Counted from the stretch's first letter, positions 9,348 through 20,233 are shown. The stretch: 64,000 nucleotides of DNA from Chitinophaga sp. E66 (GCA_019285755.1 CP079103.1:2604001-2668000), one strand, 5' to 3'. Program-made: numbers and translations. The notes: a model not told the origin generated them from the letters alone.

Positions 9348-9740
9348 TTACTGCTTACCGGATCTATACGCGGCAGCTATCACCAACAAGGCAATGATGA
9401 GGATAAAACTATATTCGCTGCCGCCGGAGCCATGTTCCCCTACAAACCAGCCCAGCTCTCCATGAATGAGGATGATGCCGGTCAACAGCAGGATGATGAA
9501 TCCAGGCTTAGGCAACATACGTATTTTCCCGCGGCCAACAGCAATCCTCCCGCCACCTCGAATACCGTGATGAGCCAGACAATGGCTTCTCCGGCAGGGA
9601 ATCCTTTGCCTCCAGGAAGCCCCGAACCGTGGGATGGTGCCGTTCGCGATGCGGACAATGGCGTGTGCCAGGAAGATGATAGCGACGGATATACGTAATA
9701 ATACCAGCGCATACCGCAAAGACAGAAAAGGAAATCGCAT
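9348..9740 (-). CDS. DoxX-family small membrane protein (two compensating frame breaks)
   Basis: About 130 residues with four hydrophobic segments. The start is FLSLRYALVLLRISVAIIFL and the end is FILIIALLVIAAAYRSGKQ. The middle is out of frame between about 9530 and 9640; the correct residues there are FPAGEAIVWLITVFEVAGGL followed by LLAAGK, the DoxX core helix. Two single-base errors restore the frame. Function unknown (DoxX-type redox or sulfur-related membrane protein by family). Confidence 0.75.
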   Translation of the reverse strand: MRFPFLSLRYALVLLRISVAIIFLAHAIVRIANGTIPRFGASWRQRIPCRRSHCLAHHGIRGGGRIAVGRGKIRMLPKPGFIILLLTGIILIHGELGWFVGEHGSGGSEYSFILIIALLVIAAAYRSGKQ

Positions 9741-9817
9741 GGAATAATATTTAAATGGTGAAGCCGGCCTTTACTGGCCGGCTCTCTTACACGACATCAG
9801 TCACCCCTGCGTTCAGA

Positions 9818-10207
9818 CTAGAATACGATCTGGGTGCCGGCGGAAAGCGCGGTACCACTGGAAGTGCCCGTTTTCTTTAAATCACCGTTCACATACATCT
9901 CTACTTTGAGGGTAGACCCGGCATTAGGGCCAACCGCTCCTACCGTGCAGCTGCCTCCCATGGCCGATGCGGGAACGTCCAGCACGGGGCTCTGCCAGGT
10001 ATTGCTATTGATATCGGAGGCGGTGGTAATCTGCGTATCGTAGCCGTACACCACCATTTTGATTTGCACACCGGCGCTGCCGCTGGCTTTGAATTGCACC
10101 TTTTTGGCGGTTCTTCCGGGCGTGGGGTCATCATCTTTTCCGCCGCAGGCAAACATGCCTATAGAAAGAGCTAACAATGGCAACAAGAGCATTTTCAATG
10201 ATTTCAT
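9818..10207 (-). CDS. Small lipoprotein of unknown function
   Basis: Intact 129-residue protein with a lipoprotein signal (lipobox IGMFAC, lipidated Cys21) followed by a GGKDDDPTPG linker common in Bacteroidota surface lipoproteins. The rest is beta-rich (VQFKASGSAGVQIKMVVYGY, then STLKVEMYVNGDLKKTGTSS) and resembles small Ig-like or MmpS-like folds, though I do not recognise the family. A short GC-rich hairpin (9762-9769 with 9776-9783) lies downstream without a T-run. Confidence 0.65.
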   Translation of the reverse strand: MKSLKMLLLPLLALSIGMFACGGKDDDPTPGRTAKKVQFKASGSAGVQIKMVVYGYDTQITTASDINSNTWQSPVLDVPASAMGGSCTVGAVGPNAGSTLKVEMYVNGDLKKTGTSSGTALSAGTQIVF

Positions 10208-10423
10208 ATGATTGTGTGTTTTTGATGATAGTCAGGTTACCGGTGTACCGAAGCCGGGTTTATGCTGCACCTCACAAAAGTAGGATGGACAGGCGCCTGC
10301 TTCAATACCCCGATTCTGGTGAAATTTTCTACTGGTTTTCCGGTAGATGCAACGGAAGACGCGCCGCTGATAACGAATAATTGATATTTTTGATCCGCGG
10401 GAATCATCCATCCCGCCGCCACC

Positions 10424-11058
10424 ATGTCCGGAAACGCCATACAGATCGCCATCGTCGACGACCATCCGCTCATCCTCGAAGGGCTCCAGAAACTACTCGC
10501 CAACACGCCCGGCATGGAAATAGCCGGATGCTTCGGTAATGCCGCTGAATGCCTGGCATTTCTTCAGGCTCACCACGCAGACATTCTCCTTCTCGATATC
10601 GGCCTCCCCGATACCAGCGGGCTGGACCTCTGCCGCGAAGTGCAGTCCGCTTCCCCGCCACCCGCATCATCGCACTCAGCAATCATTCCGAGCGCAGCAT
10701 GATCCTCCAGATGCTCCAACAGGGCGCCTCGGGTTACCTCTTAAAAAATGTTGCGGCAGACGAGCTCATCCGATGTATCCGGGAAGCGCACGACGGGCTG
10801 CTGACCTTCAGCAAGGCCGTCCGGGAGATCATGGCCAAACCCTCCGCCGCAGAACTCCGTGACACGCCGCAGCTTACCAAAAGAGAAAAGGAAATCCTCC
10901 ACCTCATCGCCGACGGCAAAACCACTACAGACATCGCCACCATGCTGCATCTCAGTCCGCTCACCGTAGAGACCCACCGCAAGAACCTTCTGCAGAAATT
11001 CGGTTCTCCTAACGTAGCCGCAATGATCAAACAAGCTGTGCAGCAAGGGTTGATGTAA
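10424..11058 (+). CDS. NarL/FixJ-family response regulator (frame-broken)
   Basis: Receiver domain: acidic pair at residues 12-13 (IVDDHP), phospho-acceptor Asp58 in LLLDIGLPD, and Lys in GYLLKN. It is followed by a C-terminal LuxR helix-turn-helix (LTKREKEILHLIADGKTTTD, then HLSPLTVETHRKNLLQKFG). The frame is lost near 10655 (the EVQSA / FPATRIIALSN junction) and repaired by one base. Repaired length is about 211 residues. No sensor kinase lies beside it, so it is an orphan regulator; the target genes are unknown. Confidence 0.88.
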
Positions 11059-11063
11059 GGCAT

Positions 11064-11090
11064 AAAAAGGACGCCCGAAAGCGTCCTTTT
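11064..11090. terminator. Bidirectional terminator
   Basis: AAAAGGACGC pairs with GCGTCCTTTT around the loop CCGAAA. It sits between the convergent regulator gene (ends 11058) and thioredoxin gene (ends 11118) and works on both strands. Confidence 0.82.
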
Positions 11091-11117
11091 CCTTTTTCCT
11101 GCTTATCACCAAACCAA

Positions 11118-12290
11118 TCATTCTCCGATAAGCTCCTTCAATTTTGCGTCCAGTTCATCTTCAGCTTCTTTTCCGCCGCCTACCAGTTTCCAGACGATTT
11201 TCCCGGCAGGGTCGAGGAGGAACTTGGTAGGGAAGCCTGTAACACCGTACTTCTGCACGAGATTCAGTTCCTTTTTGCCATAGTTGTTCATGACATGCAC
11301 CCAGCTGATGCCGTCTTTCTCAACGGCGCCTTTCCAGAACTTCTCCGCATCGGTGATGTTGGCCGTCTTCTCTTCAGAAATGCCTACGATCTCAAAATTT
11401 TTACCTTTGTAATGATCGTACACCTTGCGCATATGCGGATGGCTTGCCCGGCAGGGGCCGCACCAGCTGCCCCAGAAGTCTACCAGTACATACTTTCCTT
11501 TTAAGGAAGACAGGGTGAAGGCATTTCCCTGGATATCCTTTTTGGTGAAATCGATGGCCTGACTCCCCAGTGCCGTAGCCTTTGTGCTTTCGATCTTATT
11601 AGCGACCAGCTTTCCGTAGAACGACTGCTTCCAGGTAGGGGCCATCTTGTCAAACGCCGCCGCATAGGCATCGGGGGTATAATCTTCGTACATCGCCGCC
11701 AGCAGGTACATGCTTATGAAAGAACCGGGATGCTTTGCAATGTATCCGAGCCGGAGGGCTTTGCGTTTTTCTTCCAGCGCATTGCCTTCCTTTCTTAGGG
11801 CCGAAGCGCGCGCCGTGTCGCCGCTTTTGTAGGCGGTGGAGCTTTCTTTCGTAAGGGCCCACTTCTTATCGATGATGGGCAGTTCCTGGCTGTGCAGCTT
11901 CGAGAATTCCGCATTCAGTTTACCGCCTTTGGCCTGCGCCATGTACGATTTCTCAGAAGTGCCTTTCAATACGGTTCGCCCTTCTTCCAATACGAATTCC
12001 AATACCGGGCCCGGTATGAACATCCCGCCCTTCGACATCTCGAATTTGCTGGCAGGGTTGCTGTTGAACACTACCGCTACGGCAGGCTCTTCTATCATTC
12101 CGCTGAAACGGTAACCGCCGTCAGGCAGATGCTGGGCTGTATCTGAATGCCGCTCTCCGTTGCTAACGTAGCTCAGCGTCAACCTGTAACCTTCCTGTCC
12201 GGTCAGGTACAGATCTACCGTATATTTTTGCTGGGCAGACACGTTCAATGCCGTTGCCAAAGCAATTACCGATAATATTGTTTTCTGCAT
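11118..12290 (-). CDS. TlpA-like thioredoxin with DUF4369-type N-terminus
   Basis: Intact 390-residue exported protein (signal peptide to ~Ala19-Gln20). Residues ~22-120 form the beta-rich DUF4369-like domain. A helical middle follows, and a thioredoxin domain starts at ~243 with a complete WCGPC site (Cys277, Cys280), the cis-Pro loop GFPTKFLLD and GISEEK. It is expected to be a periplasmic or outer-membrane-facing thiol:disulfide reductase. It is the last gene of the SusC-SusD-TlpA-TlpA operon; such thioredoxins often accompany SusCD pairs in Chitinophagaceae but the client is unknown. Confidence 0.88.
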   Translation of the reverse strand: MQKTILSVIALATALNVSAQQKYTVDLYLTGQEGYRLTLSYVSNGERHSDTAQHLPDGGYRFSGMIEEPAVAVVFNSNPASKFEMSKGGMFIPGPVLEFVLEEGRTVLKGTSEKSYMAQAKGGKLNAEFSKLHSQELPIIDKKWALTKESSTAYKSGDTARASALRKEGNALEEKRKALRLGYIAKHPGSFISMYLLAAMYEDYTPDAYAAAFDKMAPTWKQSFYGKLVANKIESTKATALGSQAIDFTKKDIQGNAFTLSSLKGKYVLVDFWGSWCGPCRASHPHMRKVYDHYKGKNFEIVGISEEKTANITDAEKFWKGAVEKDGISWVHVMNNYGKKELNLVQKYGVTGFPTKFLLDPAGKIVWKLVGGGKEAEDELDAKLKELIGE

Positions 12291-12322
12291 GACTGTTTAG
12301 GATTACATGGACATTGCCTTCA

Positions 12323-13546
12323 TTACCTTTCTTTCACCCTCGGGCTTAGCAGCCAGACCTTTTCAATGGTCGCTTTGATGACTTCCTCCGCTTCAGGGCT
12401 GTAACCGGTGAACTTGGTCACGATCTTGCCGTCACGATCGATCAGGTAGAGGGTGGGAATGCCGGAGAACTGGTAGAGCTCCATGGTCTTGTCCTTGTTA
12501 TCGCTCAGCAGTTGTTCCCACGGCATTTTTTCATCCGCCATGGCTTTTTCCCAGGCTTTCTTGTCGGTATCGATGGAGATGCTCACCACTTCCAGGCCTT
12601 TCGCCTTGTACTGATCGTGCAGCTCTTTCACTTTCGGGATGGCCTGACGGCAGGGTCCGCACCAGCTGGCCCAGAAATCAACCAGGAGGTACTTGCCTTT
12701 GTATTTCTCCAGGCCCTGCAGCTTACCGAAGTTGTCGGGGTAAGAGATGGAGGGCGCGGGTTGACCGGGTTGCAGCTTCATCATCTGCTGCCGGTTCTTG
12801 ATAATGGTATTTTTCAGGTTCTTTGCTTCGCTCAGCCAGGGATACAACTGAATGAGGCGATCCAGCTGCTTCAGTGTGGCGGCGTACTGGGTGGTGTCAT
12901 TGGGACTGCCGGCGCTGCGCAGTGCGTAGATCAGCACGGGTCTGTCCTTGTACACCTTCATGAGCAGATCTTCGCGCTGGTCGTTGTCTTCGCGGATGGG
13001 GTTGTAGCGGCGGCGGCCGTTCCAGTAGTTGGCCCAGGCGGAATCACCGGTTTTCTCCTTATGTTGTTTCGCATAATACTCCTGGTTGTACTCGTCAACC
13101 GAGCGGAGGTAACCATTGGTGTTATTGAGCTCCACCTGGTTGATGAAGTTGTTGTCGGAAGAGCCGTCTACAAAATAGAAATGCGGGATCTTCATCTTCA
13201 TCTTGGCGGTGTCATACCCACGGGAGGCTACCGTAACATCGGCATCGCTCCAGAAGGAGATGTGGTCCCAGTACATGACGTTTAGTTTGTAGATGCCGGG
13301 ATGGTCCTGTTTGATGCGGAAGGAGTAGGTGAGCTCTTTGCCGAGCTCAACGGAATCTACGACAACGGGTTTGCCGGTGCCATTATCGCGGCTTAGCCAG
13401 ATCTTGCGCGGCTGGCCTTCGGGCGTGGCGAATTTAACGGAACCTTTTACCGTAATTTGTTTTGGTAGGTTGGCTTTCTGGGCCACCAGCGCTGCCGGAC
13501 TCAGCAGCAGCGCCAGTAATGCGGGTTGCAAAATTGCTTTCTTCAT
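12323..13546 (-). CDS. TlpA-like thioredoxin-domain protein (second)
   Basis: Intact 407-residue exported protein (signal peptide to ~Ala22). The N-terminal ~115 residues are beta-rich (ITVKGSVKFATPEGQPRKIW), the middle is helical and rich in aromatic and basic residues, and the C-terminal thioredoxin domain carries WCGPC (Cys296, Cys299) and GIPTLYLIDRDG (cis-Pro). It differs in sequence from its downstream neighbour, so the pair is not a recent duplication. It is 32 bp from the next thioredoxin and about 20 bp after the susD-like gene, in one minus-strand operon. Confidence 0.87.
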   Translation of the reverse strand: MKKAILQPALLALLLSPAALVAQKANLPKQITVKGSVKFATPEGQPRKIWLSRDNGTGKPVVVDSVELGKELTYSFRIKQDHPGIYKLNVMYWDHISFWSDADVTVASRGYDTAKMKMKIPHFYFVDGSSDNNFINQVELNNTNGYLRSVDEYNQEYYAKQHKEKTGDSAWANYWNGRRRYNPIREDNDQREDLLMKVYKDRPVLIYALRSAGSPNDTTQYAATLKQLDRLIQLYPWLSEAKNLKNTIIKNRQQMMKLQPGQPAPSISYPDNFGKLQGLEKYKGKYLLVDFWASWCGPCRQAIPKVKELHDQYKAKGLEVVSISIDTDKKAWEKAMADEKMPWEQLLSDNKDKTMELYQFSGIPTLYLIDRDGKIVTKFTGYSPEAEEVIKATIEKVWLLSPRVKER

Positions 13547-13566
13547 TCCTGTATGTTTGATATTTC

Positions 13567-14887
13567 TCAGTAATCGTCGTTCTGCTCAATTGTCGGGTTA
13601 AGGGTAAACAGTCTTTCCGGGATCGGGAACAATACATGTCCCGGAGGCTGTTGCAGCCCGTCCAGCCAGGGAATGGCTTTGCCGAAGCGGCGCATATCGC
13701 TCCAACGATGGCGTTCGCCTACAAATTCGCGGCGGCGCTCCATTTCGATGGCATCGAGGAAAGCGGCAGCGTTAGCGAAATCGCTATTGGCGCTGACGGA
13801 GGCTTTGCGTTTAGCGCGGAGCTCATTGTACCGGGTTACGTCTACCGTGCCGGTCCGTGCTTTGGCTTCCGCGGCAATAAGGAAGGCCTCGCTGTAGCGG
13901 CAAACCGGGTAGGCGGGCTGCAGTTCTTCCGGGAACTTGGTCAGGAACCAGACTTCGTCTGCGATATCTCTTCCTTTTACTTTCACGTAGAACGCTTTCC
14001 GTATATCCGCATCTTCGTATGACTTTACGAGGTTAGAATCGATCCAGATGGTACCGCCCCTGCGCTGCCACCGCCGGGACCGAATACCCCGGGCAATCCC
14101 TGTTTGGTGTTATTGGTTCCGCTGGACACTTCAGCGATCGTATACACCATTTCTTTGGAGGCAGTGCCGCTCTTGAAGATGTCTCCGTAAAGATTGTCCT
14201 GCAATGCTAACTTCCTGAGGTGATCACCGCATTGGCCAGGCGCTCCGCGTCGGCATGTTTTCCACTATTGAGATAGAAACGCGCCAGGAGGAGCTGGGCC
14301 GCCTGCTTGCTTCCTTTCAGGGGCTTGCCTTCGTGATCGGGCAGCAGTTCCGCCGCTTTTAGCAGGTTACTTTCGATCTCAGCCTTCACTTCCTCCTCGG
14401 AATTCCTTGTCGGATAGGTTAACGGGTTTTCCGTCCCATCCATGATGGCGACTTTCCCAAACTGCTCGTTCAGCAGCATATAAGCATATGCGCGCAGCAG
14501 GAACGCTTCCCCGGCGATCGGCCGCAGGGCGGCTTCATCCGTATGCGCATTGTAATACCGGATCACCATGTTGGCGTTGTTAACGCAGGCAAAAGGGTAG
14601 CGGTAAGCCAGGGTGATGGAATTGTCCGTAGAAGGGATGTTGCACAACTCATACGCCTGCATCCCAGCGGTCTGCACATCGTCTCCCATGATCTCGGGAA
14701 GGATATAGTAGTTGTAGAACGCGCTGTTAGTTAGCGCCAGTTTGGTGCCGTTGAGCACCAGGGCCACATTGCTGCTGTTAACCTGGTCGGGAGATACCAG
14801 CGTGTCTGGCTGAACGTCCAGTTTGTTGCTGCAGGAAGCCCATCCTATAGCAGCGCAGGCAGATATATAGAGGAATGTTTTCTTCAT
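13567..14887 (-). CDS. SusD/RagB-family nutrient-binding lipoprotein (frame-broken)
   Basis: Lipoprotein signal with SCSNKLD (lipidated Cys19), then the SusD helical N-terminus (LVLNGTKLALTNSAFYNYYI), the TPR-like segment (AEAFLLRAYAYMLLNEQFGK-like) and the C-terminal signature (ERRREFVGERHRWSDMRRFG, then FPIPERLFTLNPTIEQNDDY). It binds substrate at the cell surface for its SusC partner. Two frame losses, near 14205 and 14060, separate the halves; both are single-base. Repaired length is about 440 residues. There are no carbohydrate-active enzymes in the operon, so the ligand may be peptide or another non-glycan. Confidence 0.88.
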
Positions 14888-14899
14888 GACGGTAAAATT

Positions 14900-17800
14900 T
14901 TAGAAGGAAAGGTCTACCCCCAACACCATGCTCCTGGGATTGGGAAGATTAGAAGAAAGGATGCCCGAATTGTTAGCCGACTCGGGATCAAAACCGATAT
15001 AATTGGTAATGGTAAACAGGTTCTGCGCAGCCGCATATACTTTGCAGCGGCTGATGGTAGCCTTATCCAGCAATCTTTTCGGCAACATATAAGCGATGGT
15101 CAGGTTGCGCAGGCGCAAATACGATGCGTCGTAGATGAACTGCGTAGACGGACGGTAGTTCCAGTCTACCGATTTGCCCGCTCCATGCACGCCTGTAATG
15201 GCACGGGGAACGCTGGTCTTGTCATTCGGCTTCCGCCAGCGGTCATTCACCACATCAAACTTGTTGGGCATGGCGCCGAACCAGTCGAGGTCGTAATTGC
15301 GGAGCGATTGCTCGTAGTAATCATAGATCTTGTTTCCTACTACATAGGAGAACAGGGCTTCAACGGAAATGCCTTTGTATCCTGCGGAAAGTGTAGTGCC
15401 GCCAGTGAATTTGGGCAAGGCGATGGGCACATAGATATAATCCTTCGCATCCCATTTGCCGTCCTTGTTCCTGTCTTCATATATCATATCTCCTGTCTGC
15501 GGGTCTACGCCGAGTGAATTATACACCTGTACCGAACCAACCGCCTGGCCTACACGGGCCTGTGACTGAGGGCCGCCGAAGATGAATGTGCCGTAGCTCA
15601 GTACTGAATCGGAGAGGGATAGTATCTTGTTCCGGTTCAGGTTGAGGTTGGTTTCCACGCGCCAGCTGATGGCGGCATTAGGATTGCTGCTTACCGCCAG
15701 TTCCACGTCGAACCCTTTGTTGCGGATATCGCCTACGTTGTAGGGCATCGTCTGCGCGCCGAACTCCCAGGGCACAAAGCGGGTGCTGATGAGGCCGGAG
15801 GTGGATTTGTTATAATAATCGACCGTCAGCGTAAGGCGGTTCCTGAACATGCCGACGTCGATACCGGCATCGAACTGTTTGGTTTCTTCCCACCGGATGT
15901 TGGGGTTGCCGATCACATCACGGTAGCGGAGTGCGGGGTCGCTGAGGTTGGAAGTGGCTTGCATGAGGTGCTGGGTGGTAAAGTTGTTCACTGCACGGAT
16001 GTTGCCGCTCAGGCCGTAGCTGCTGCGGATCTTGAAGAACTGGAAGAGCTTCTGATCCTGCATGAACGCTTCCTGGGCAATGTCCCATCCTGCCGAAACG
16101 GAGGGGAACCAGGAATACCGGTTATCCTTGTTCAGTTTGGAAGATCCGTCCGTCCGAAGGCTGGCTCCCAGCATATACTTATTATCCCAGTCGAACGCAA
16201 CGCGGCCGAAATAAGCTTCTGACGTTTCGAGGTAATTGTTGTTGAGAGCGCTGATGCTGCCGGTGCTGCCATATGCGGAGGCCGCCCCGCCGCCGTCGAT
16301 CACATCTACGCGGGGAAGTTGTTCAGGTCGTACCCCAGGCGTTGGTCTCGATGCTGTAGAACGTATACCCGGCGGTTGCATTCAGGCCCAGTTTGCTCCA
16401 GCGGTTGGTATACGTAAAATAGCTATCGAAGTTATAGTTCAGGTTGTCGCTTCCGCCCGTTTTAAGGTAACCTTTCTGGAACTGGCCCAGATAACCGAGC
16501 GGTGACTGATAATCCCGGTTGAAGGTATTGTATTTGTTGGCGGCGAAAGCGGAGCGGAACTGGAGGTTCTTATGGAGCTTCAATTCGGCTGCCAGGTTCC
16601 CGAACCATGTCTGCGTACGGCTTTTGTTGTTGTTTTCCGTCATATCGCCCAGCGGGTGCTGTTGTTGGCCTACATAATAGCCCAGCGATCCGTCCGCATT
16701 GCGAACGGGTTCTTCCGGGGTATCGGGGCGGGCGTTGAAGGCGTTGACCAGCGGGTAGGAGTTATCCTTGTTAACTGATTGCGTCAGGTTGATGTTCCCC
16801 ATAAGCCGCAGCCAATTGTTGACCTGCTGAGACACGTCGATCTTAGCGGTATATCTTTCAAAGCGGCCCGTTCCGATGGAAGCAATCTCGGAGTAGCGGC
16901 CCAGCGACATATAATAGTTGGTTTTGTCGCCCCCGCCGCTCATGCTGGCCTGCAGGTTGTTCAACGGCGCATTATGGTGTTTAACCTTATCGATCCAGTC
17001 TGTGCTGCGGTCGGCCATGTTCAGGCCGGTCACCTGCCCGGAGAGGCGGGTACGTTCGTTTTGCAGCTGGCTAATCTGCACGGGCGTGAGGCTGCCGGGG
17101 TTTGCCAGTTGCGCGTCGATATCGGAGATCCGGTTATTACGGGAATCCGAGAATGCGGAAGCGTACTCCTCTGTATTAAGCATCCGGCGCGTGGTAGGCA
17201 CGTTGTTTACGCCGGTGTAGGCATTGATGGAGAAATAAGGCTTCTGACCTTGTTTTCCTTTCTTAGTTGTAATGATGATAACGCCGGAAGAACCTCTGGC
17301 TCCGTAAATAGCTGCGGATGCCGCGTCTTTCAATACGTCGATGGTTTCGATATCCTGCGGGTTGATGGAGCTGAGCGAAATGCCGGGACCTTCCATCACG
17401 AGGCCATCGATAACGATCAGCGGATTGGCATATTGCGCGCTGGCAGATTGCACCCCGCGTATGAGGATGTTCGGCGTGCTCCCGGAGCACCAGAAGAAGA
17501 CGCTACGAATACGCCCGCCACGCGGCCCTGGAGGGCTTTACCCACATCACTGACAATATTGTTCTCCGGCGCCAGCTTGCGGGAATCGATAGAAGAAATG
17601 CTGGTGGTAACGCCGCTGCGCTGACGCGTACCATAACCGATAACTACCGGCATTTGCAGGGTTTGGGCGGAGGTAACGAGCATGATCGGCCGCATGACGG
17701 CGGCAGCGGGAATCTGCACCGTTTCGAATCCGATAGATGAAATACGAAGCTGGGTGTTGGCTGGTACCCGAAGCTCAAATTCCCCTTTTTCATTGGCGGT

Positions 17801-17956
17801 CACGCCGCCGGTGCCATTCACCACCCTGATGGTGGCGCCGGGAACCGGCGCTTTGGTGAGCGAATCGCGCACCGTTCCCCTGATAACCTGCTGGGCAATA
17901 GCCCCGGTACTTAACATACAGGCAAGAGATAGCAGATAAACTTGTTTCATAAACAC
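14900..17956 (-). CDS. SusC/RagA-family TonB-linked outer-membrane transporter (frame-broken)
   Basis: Signal peptide, then a carboxypeptidase-D-like regulatory domain ([20 protein letters not shown]), a plug with a TonB-box-like region and the SusC signature ([49 protein letters not shown] then [17 protein letters not shown]). A long beta-barrel ends [20 protein letters not shown] then [10 protein letters not shown]. Frames are lost near 17450 and 16330-16380. About 1,018 residues, at the short end for SusC. It imports the ligand captured by the SusD partner encoded 13 bp downstream. The promoter must lie in 17957-18169, shared with the divergent LytS genes. Confidence 0.92.
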
Positions 17957-17974
17957 TACTGTTTGAAAGTAAAT

Positions 17975-17992
17975 GGTTGATTACGGTTGATT
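17975..17992. promoter_or_regulatory. Direct repeat upstream of susC, candidate regulator site
   Basis: GGTTGATT at 17975-17982 is repeated exactly at 17985-17992, a 10-bp period (one helical turn), 19-36 bp upstream of the susC start. The downstream copy with its context (ACGGTTGAT) is close to LytTR half-sites (GTT core), and a LytTR regulator is encoded 2.2 kb away. The usual LytTR half-site spacing is about two turns, so the match is only suggestive. Confidence 0.3.
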
Positions 17993-18169
17993 TTCGTGAT
18001 TTGGCATTTAATACCCTGAAGTGAGTCCCATGATCCCTCCAAAATACCTTCCCGGCGCCATTCCCGGGCCAAAACTGTACGTACCGGCTTACCGCAGGTA
18101 CATTCCGGCAATGGGCGGGGATGAAAAAATATCGTACGTAATGCCCTGTTATAGCGTATCTTAGCCCTG

Positions 18170-19156
18170 ATGCCGAAGCAAGGAACATATAGATACTGGA
18201 TACATCTCGCCGTTTGGATGGCGCTTGTGCTGCTCTACATTTTCCCCATGTTGAAAGGGAACCTCCACAGCCCCTGGGCCTGCGGTACACAGTTACCCGC
18301 TTCCTCGTCTACGGCTTCATCAACTACAACCTGTTCTACATCCTGGCGTTCCTCGTCTTCCCCTGCATGCCCGCCAGGGCGTCACGCGCTCTCTCGCCAT
18401 CGCATCCGGCGTTATCCTCGCCTTCTGCATGGGTAAATATGCCGTGGCGCATATCTGGCCAGACGAGATCCTGCAGCTGGGAATCGCCATGATCGGGTTC
18501 AAAAAGACGTACCATACATTCTGGAGCTATTTCCGGCTGAGCCTGCAGACGGGCATCCTCGTGGGCCTCGCCGCATATGCCTATTACGTGTTCCTCATGT
18601 GGCGGGCGGGCGACCGCCAGAGCCGCAGGCTGGAGCTGGAAGCGGCCGCCGCCGGGAAGCAGTTTTCCCAGATGCAGCTGTCTACCAGCCTGCTTTTACG
18701 CAAGCTGAAAGCCATCAAGACCCTGCTGGAAACGGAAGAAAAGCGGGAAGGAGAAGGCGCCGAGGCCATCCTCCAGCTGTCTGAACTGCTCCGCTATATG
18801 CTGTACGACAAAGGCGTGAAGCTTGATAAAGCCCCTCTCGAACGGGAGCTCTACTACTTCGATATTTACCTCAAACTCCACAACCGCCTGTTCCCCGCCA
18901 ACAGGTGAGCCTGCATGTCACCGGCCCAACCACAGGGCGTTACGTCACCCCGCTGCTGCTGCAAACCGCGGCGGAAAAACTGCTTACCGCCCAGGATCAT
19001 GGCCTGCCAGTTGTGCTGCGGCTCGACATCGGCTCCCACGCGCTGGAGCTCAGCTCCGCCGCACGCGCCTCTTTCCTTCAAAGATTGGCCCTTTGGCTGC
19101 CGGGCGCAGCCGATATGCGCCGGTTCAAAACTCCGCTATATGCCGGACCAGCCTGA
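18170..19156 (+). CDS. LytS-family sensor protein lacking catalytic residues (pseudokinase)
   Basis: N-terminal membrane segments (YWIHLAVWMALVLLYIFPML, YGFINYNLFYILAFLVF and later ones) precede a coiled-coil (LELEAAAAGKQF) and a His_kinase-type dimerisation region. Where LytS kinases have QLNPHFLFNTLNSI, this protein has QLSTSLLLRKLKAI: the phospho-acceptor His is Ser. The ATPase N-box reads PLLLQTAAEKLLTAQ (Asn replaced) and no GIGLxN box follows. Frame breaks are at the CCCC run 18271-18274, near 18375 and near 18902. It overlaps the next gene by 17 bp. About 330 residues. Best read as a sensor pseudokinase partnering the next protein. Confidence 0.75.
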
Positions 19157-20233
19157 CCGATTCCGGCGTATCCGTGAATTCCTGGCGCTGCTCGTGCTAT
19201 GGATGGCCGTGATGTATGGCCTTAGCATGCTCGGCATGCCCAAAGCATTTACCCCGGCGTCGTTCCGTAACCTCCATGTTACCAGGGGCGTATACGGGCT
19301 GCTGAACTTCGCCCTCTTTTACACGGCCATCAGGCTAACCTTCCCCAGTTTCTCGCATCCCGGAACTGGATGCGCCTCGTGGCGGGCGTTTTGTTGTTGG
19401 TATTTGCTGCCACACTGATCAAGTATGTTATTGCCGACCGCTTCTTCAGCGAGGAGATCCTCATGGGCGGATACCGCAATGGTAAACCACTCGTCAAATC
19501 CTTCTGGCAATACCTCCGCACAGAAACCTGGACCAACGCCCTGGTACTGTGCGCCGCGCTGGCGTATGTGCTGTTCTTCGCCTGGCTCGAAGAAGACAAG
19601 CGCCGCAAACAGCTTGCCCTGCAAAAGCAGGACGCGGAATTCGCCATCCTGAAGATGCAGCTGAACGCGCACTTCCTCATGAACAGCCTCAACAGCATTT
19701 ACAGCCTGGCGCTCGTGCGCTCACCACAGGTGGTGGATGCCGCGCATACGCTGTCGCAGATACTGGAATACATGACCGAACAACCGCCTGTGGCAGGGTA
19801 CCGGACCAGGCTATCCGACGAGCTGAGGTACCTGGAAGATTTCATCGCCATGCAAAGGCTCCGGACGGGATGCAGCGACTGCGTCCGCCTGCGGGTATCA
19901 GGAGATCCCGCGGCCTTTGGGATAGCGCCGCTGTTGCTGGTGCCTTTCGTGGAGAATGCCTTCAAACATGGCGTGGCCAACCGGCCGGAGCAGCCGGTGG
20001 AGATCAGTGTGGATTGTTTGGCCGAAGGGATGGCATTCAGGGTGCATAATTTCAAGACCCGCAAGCGCAAGGACCAGACTGGCGGCATAGGGCTCGTCAA
20101 CGTCCGCAAGCGGCTGGACCTGGTGTATCCCGGGCAATATGTGCTCGACATCCGGGAAACCGAACACGAATATTCAACTCACCTGCAAATACATTGGGAA
20201 AATGGCCATGCAATGCATAGTGGTGGACGATGA
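19140..20233 (+). CDS. LytS-family sensor histidine kinase
   Basis: Four membrane segments in the first ~150 residues, a short coiled-coil (EEDKRRKQLALQKQDAEFAI), then a complete H-box (QLNAHFLMNSLNSIYSLAL), an N-box (PLLLVPFVENAFKHG) and a G-box (GGIGLVNVRKRLDLVYPG). This is an intact kinase apart from one frame loss near 19358 (HPRNWMR), fixed by one C. It starts inside the pseudokinase gene and its end overlaps the regulator gene by ~32 bp, so the three are translationally coupled. The signal sensed is unknown; the divergent susCD operon is the obvious candidate target. Confidence 0.88.

Noticed and set aside
12512..13285. Long plus-strand frame antisense to the second thioredoxin gene
   Set aside because: Shadow of the GC-rich minus-strand gene; its composition (many Val/Gly/His/Leu) is typical of antisense frames.
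18170..19156. Frame errors as the reason for the missing His in the first LytS protein
   Set aside because: The H-box region 18670-18720 lies inside an undamaged ~155-codon frame with matching flanking helices, so the substitution is real.
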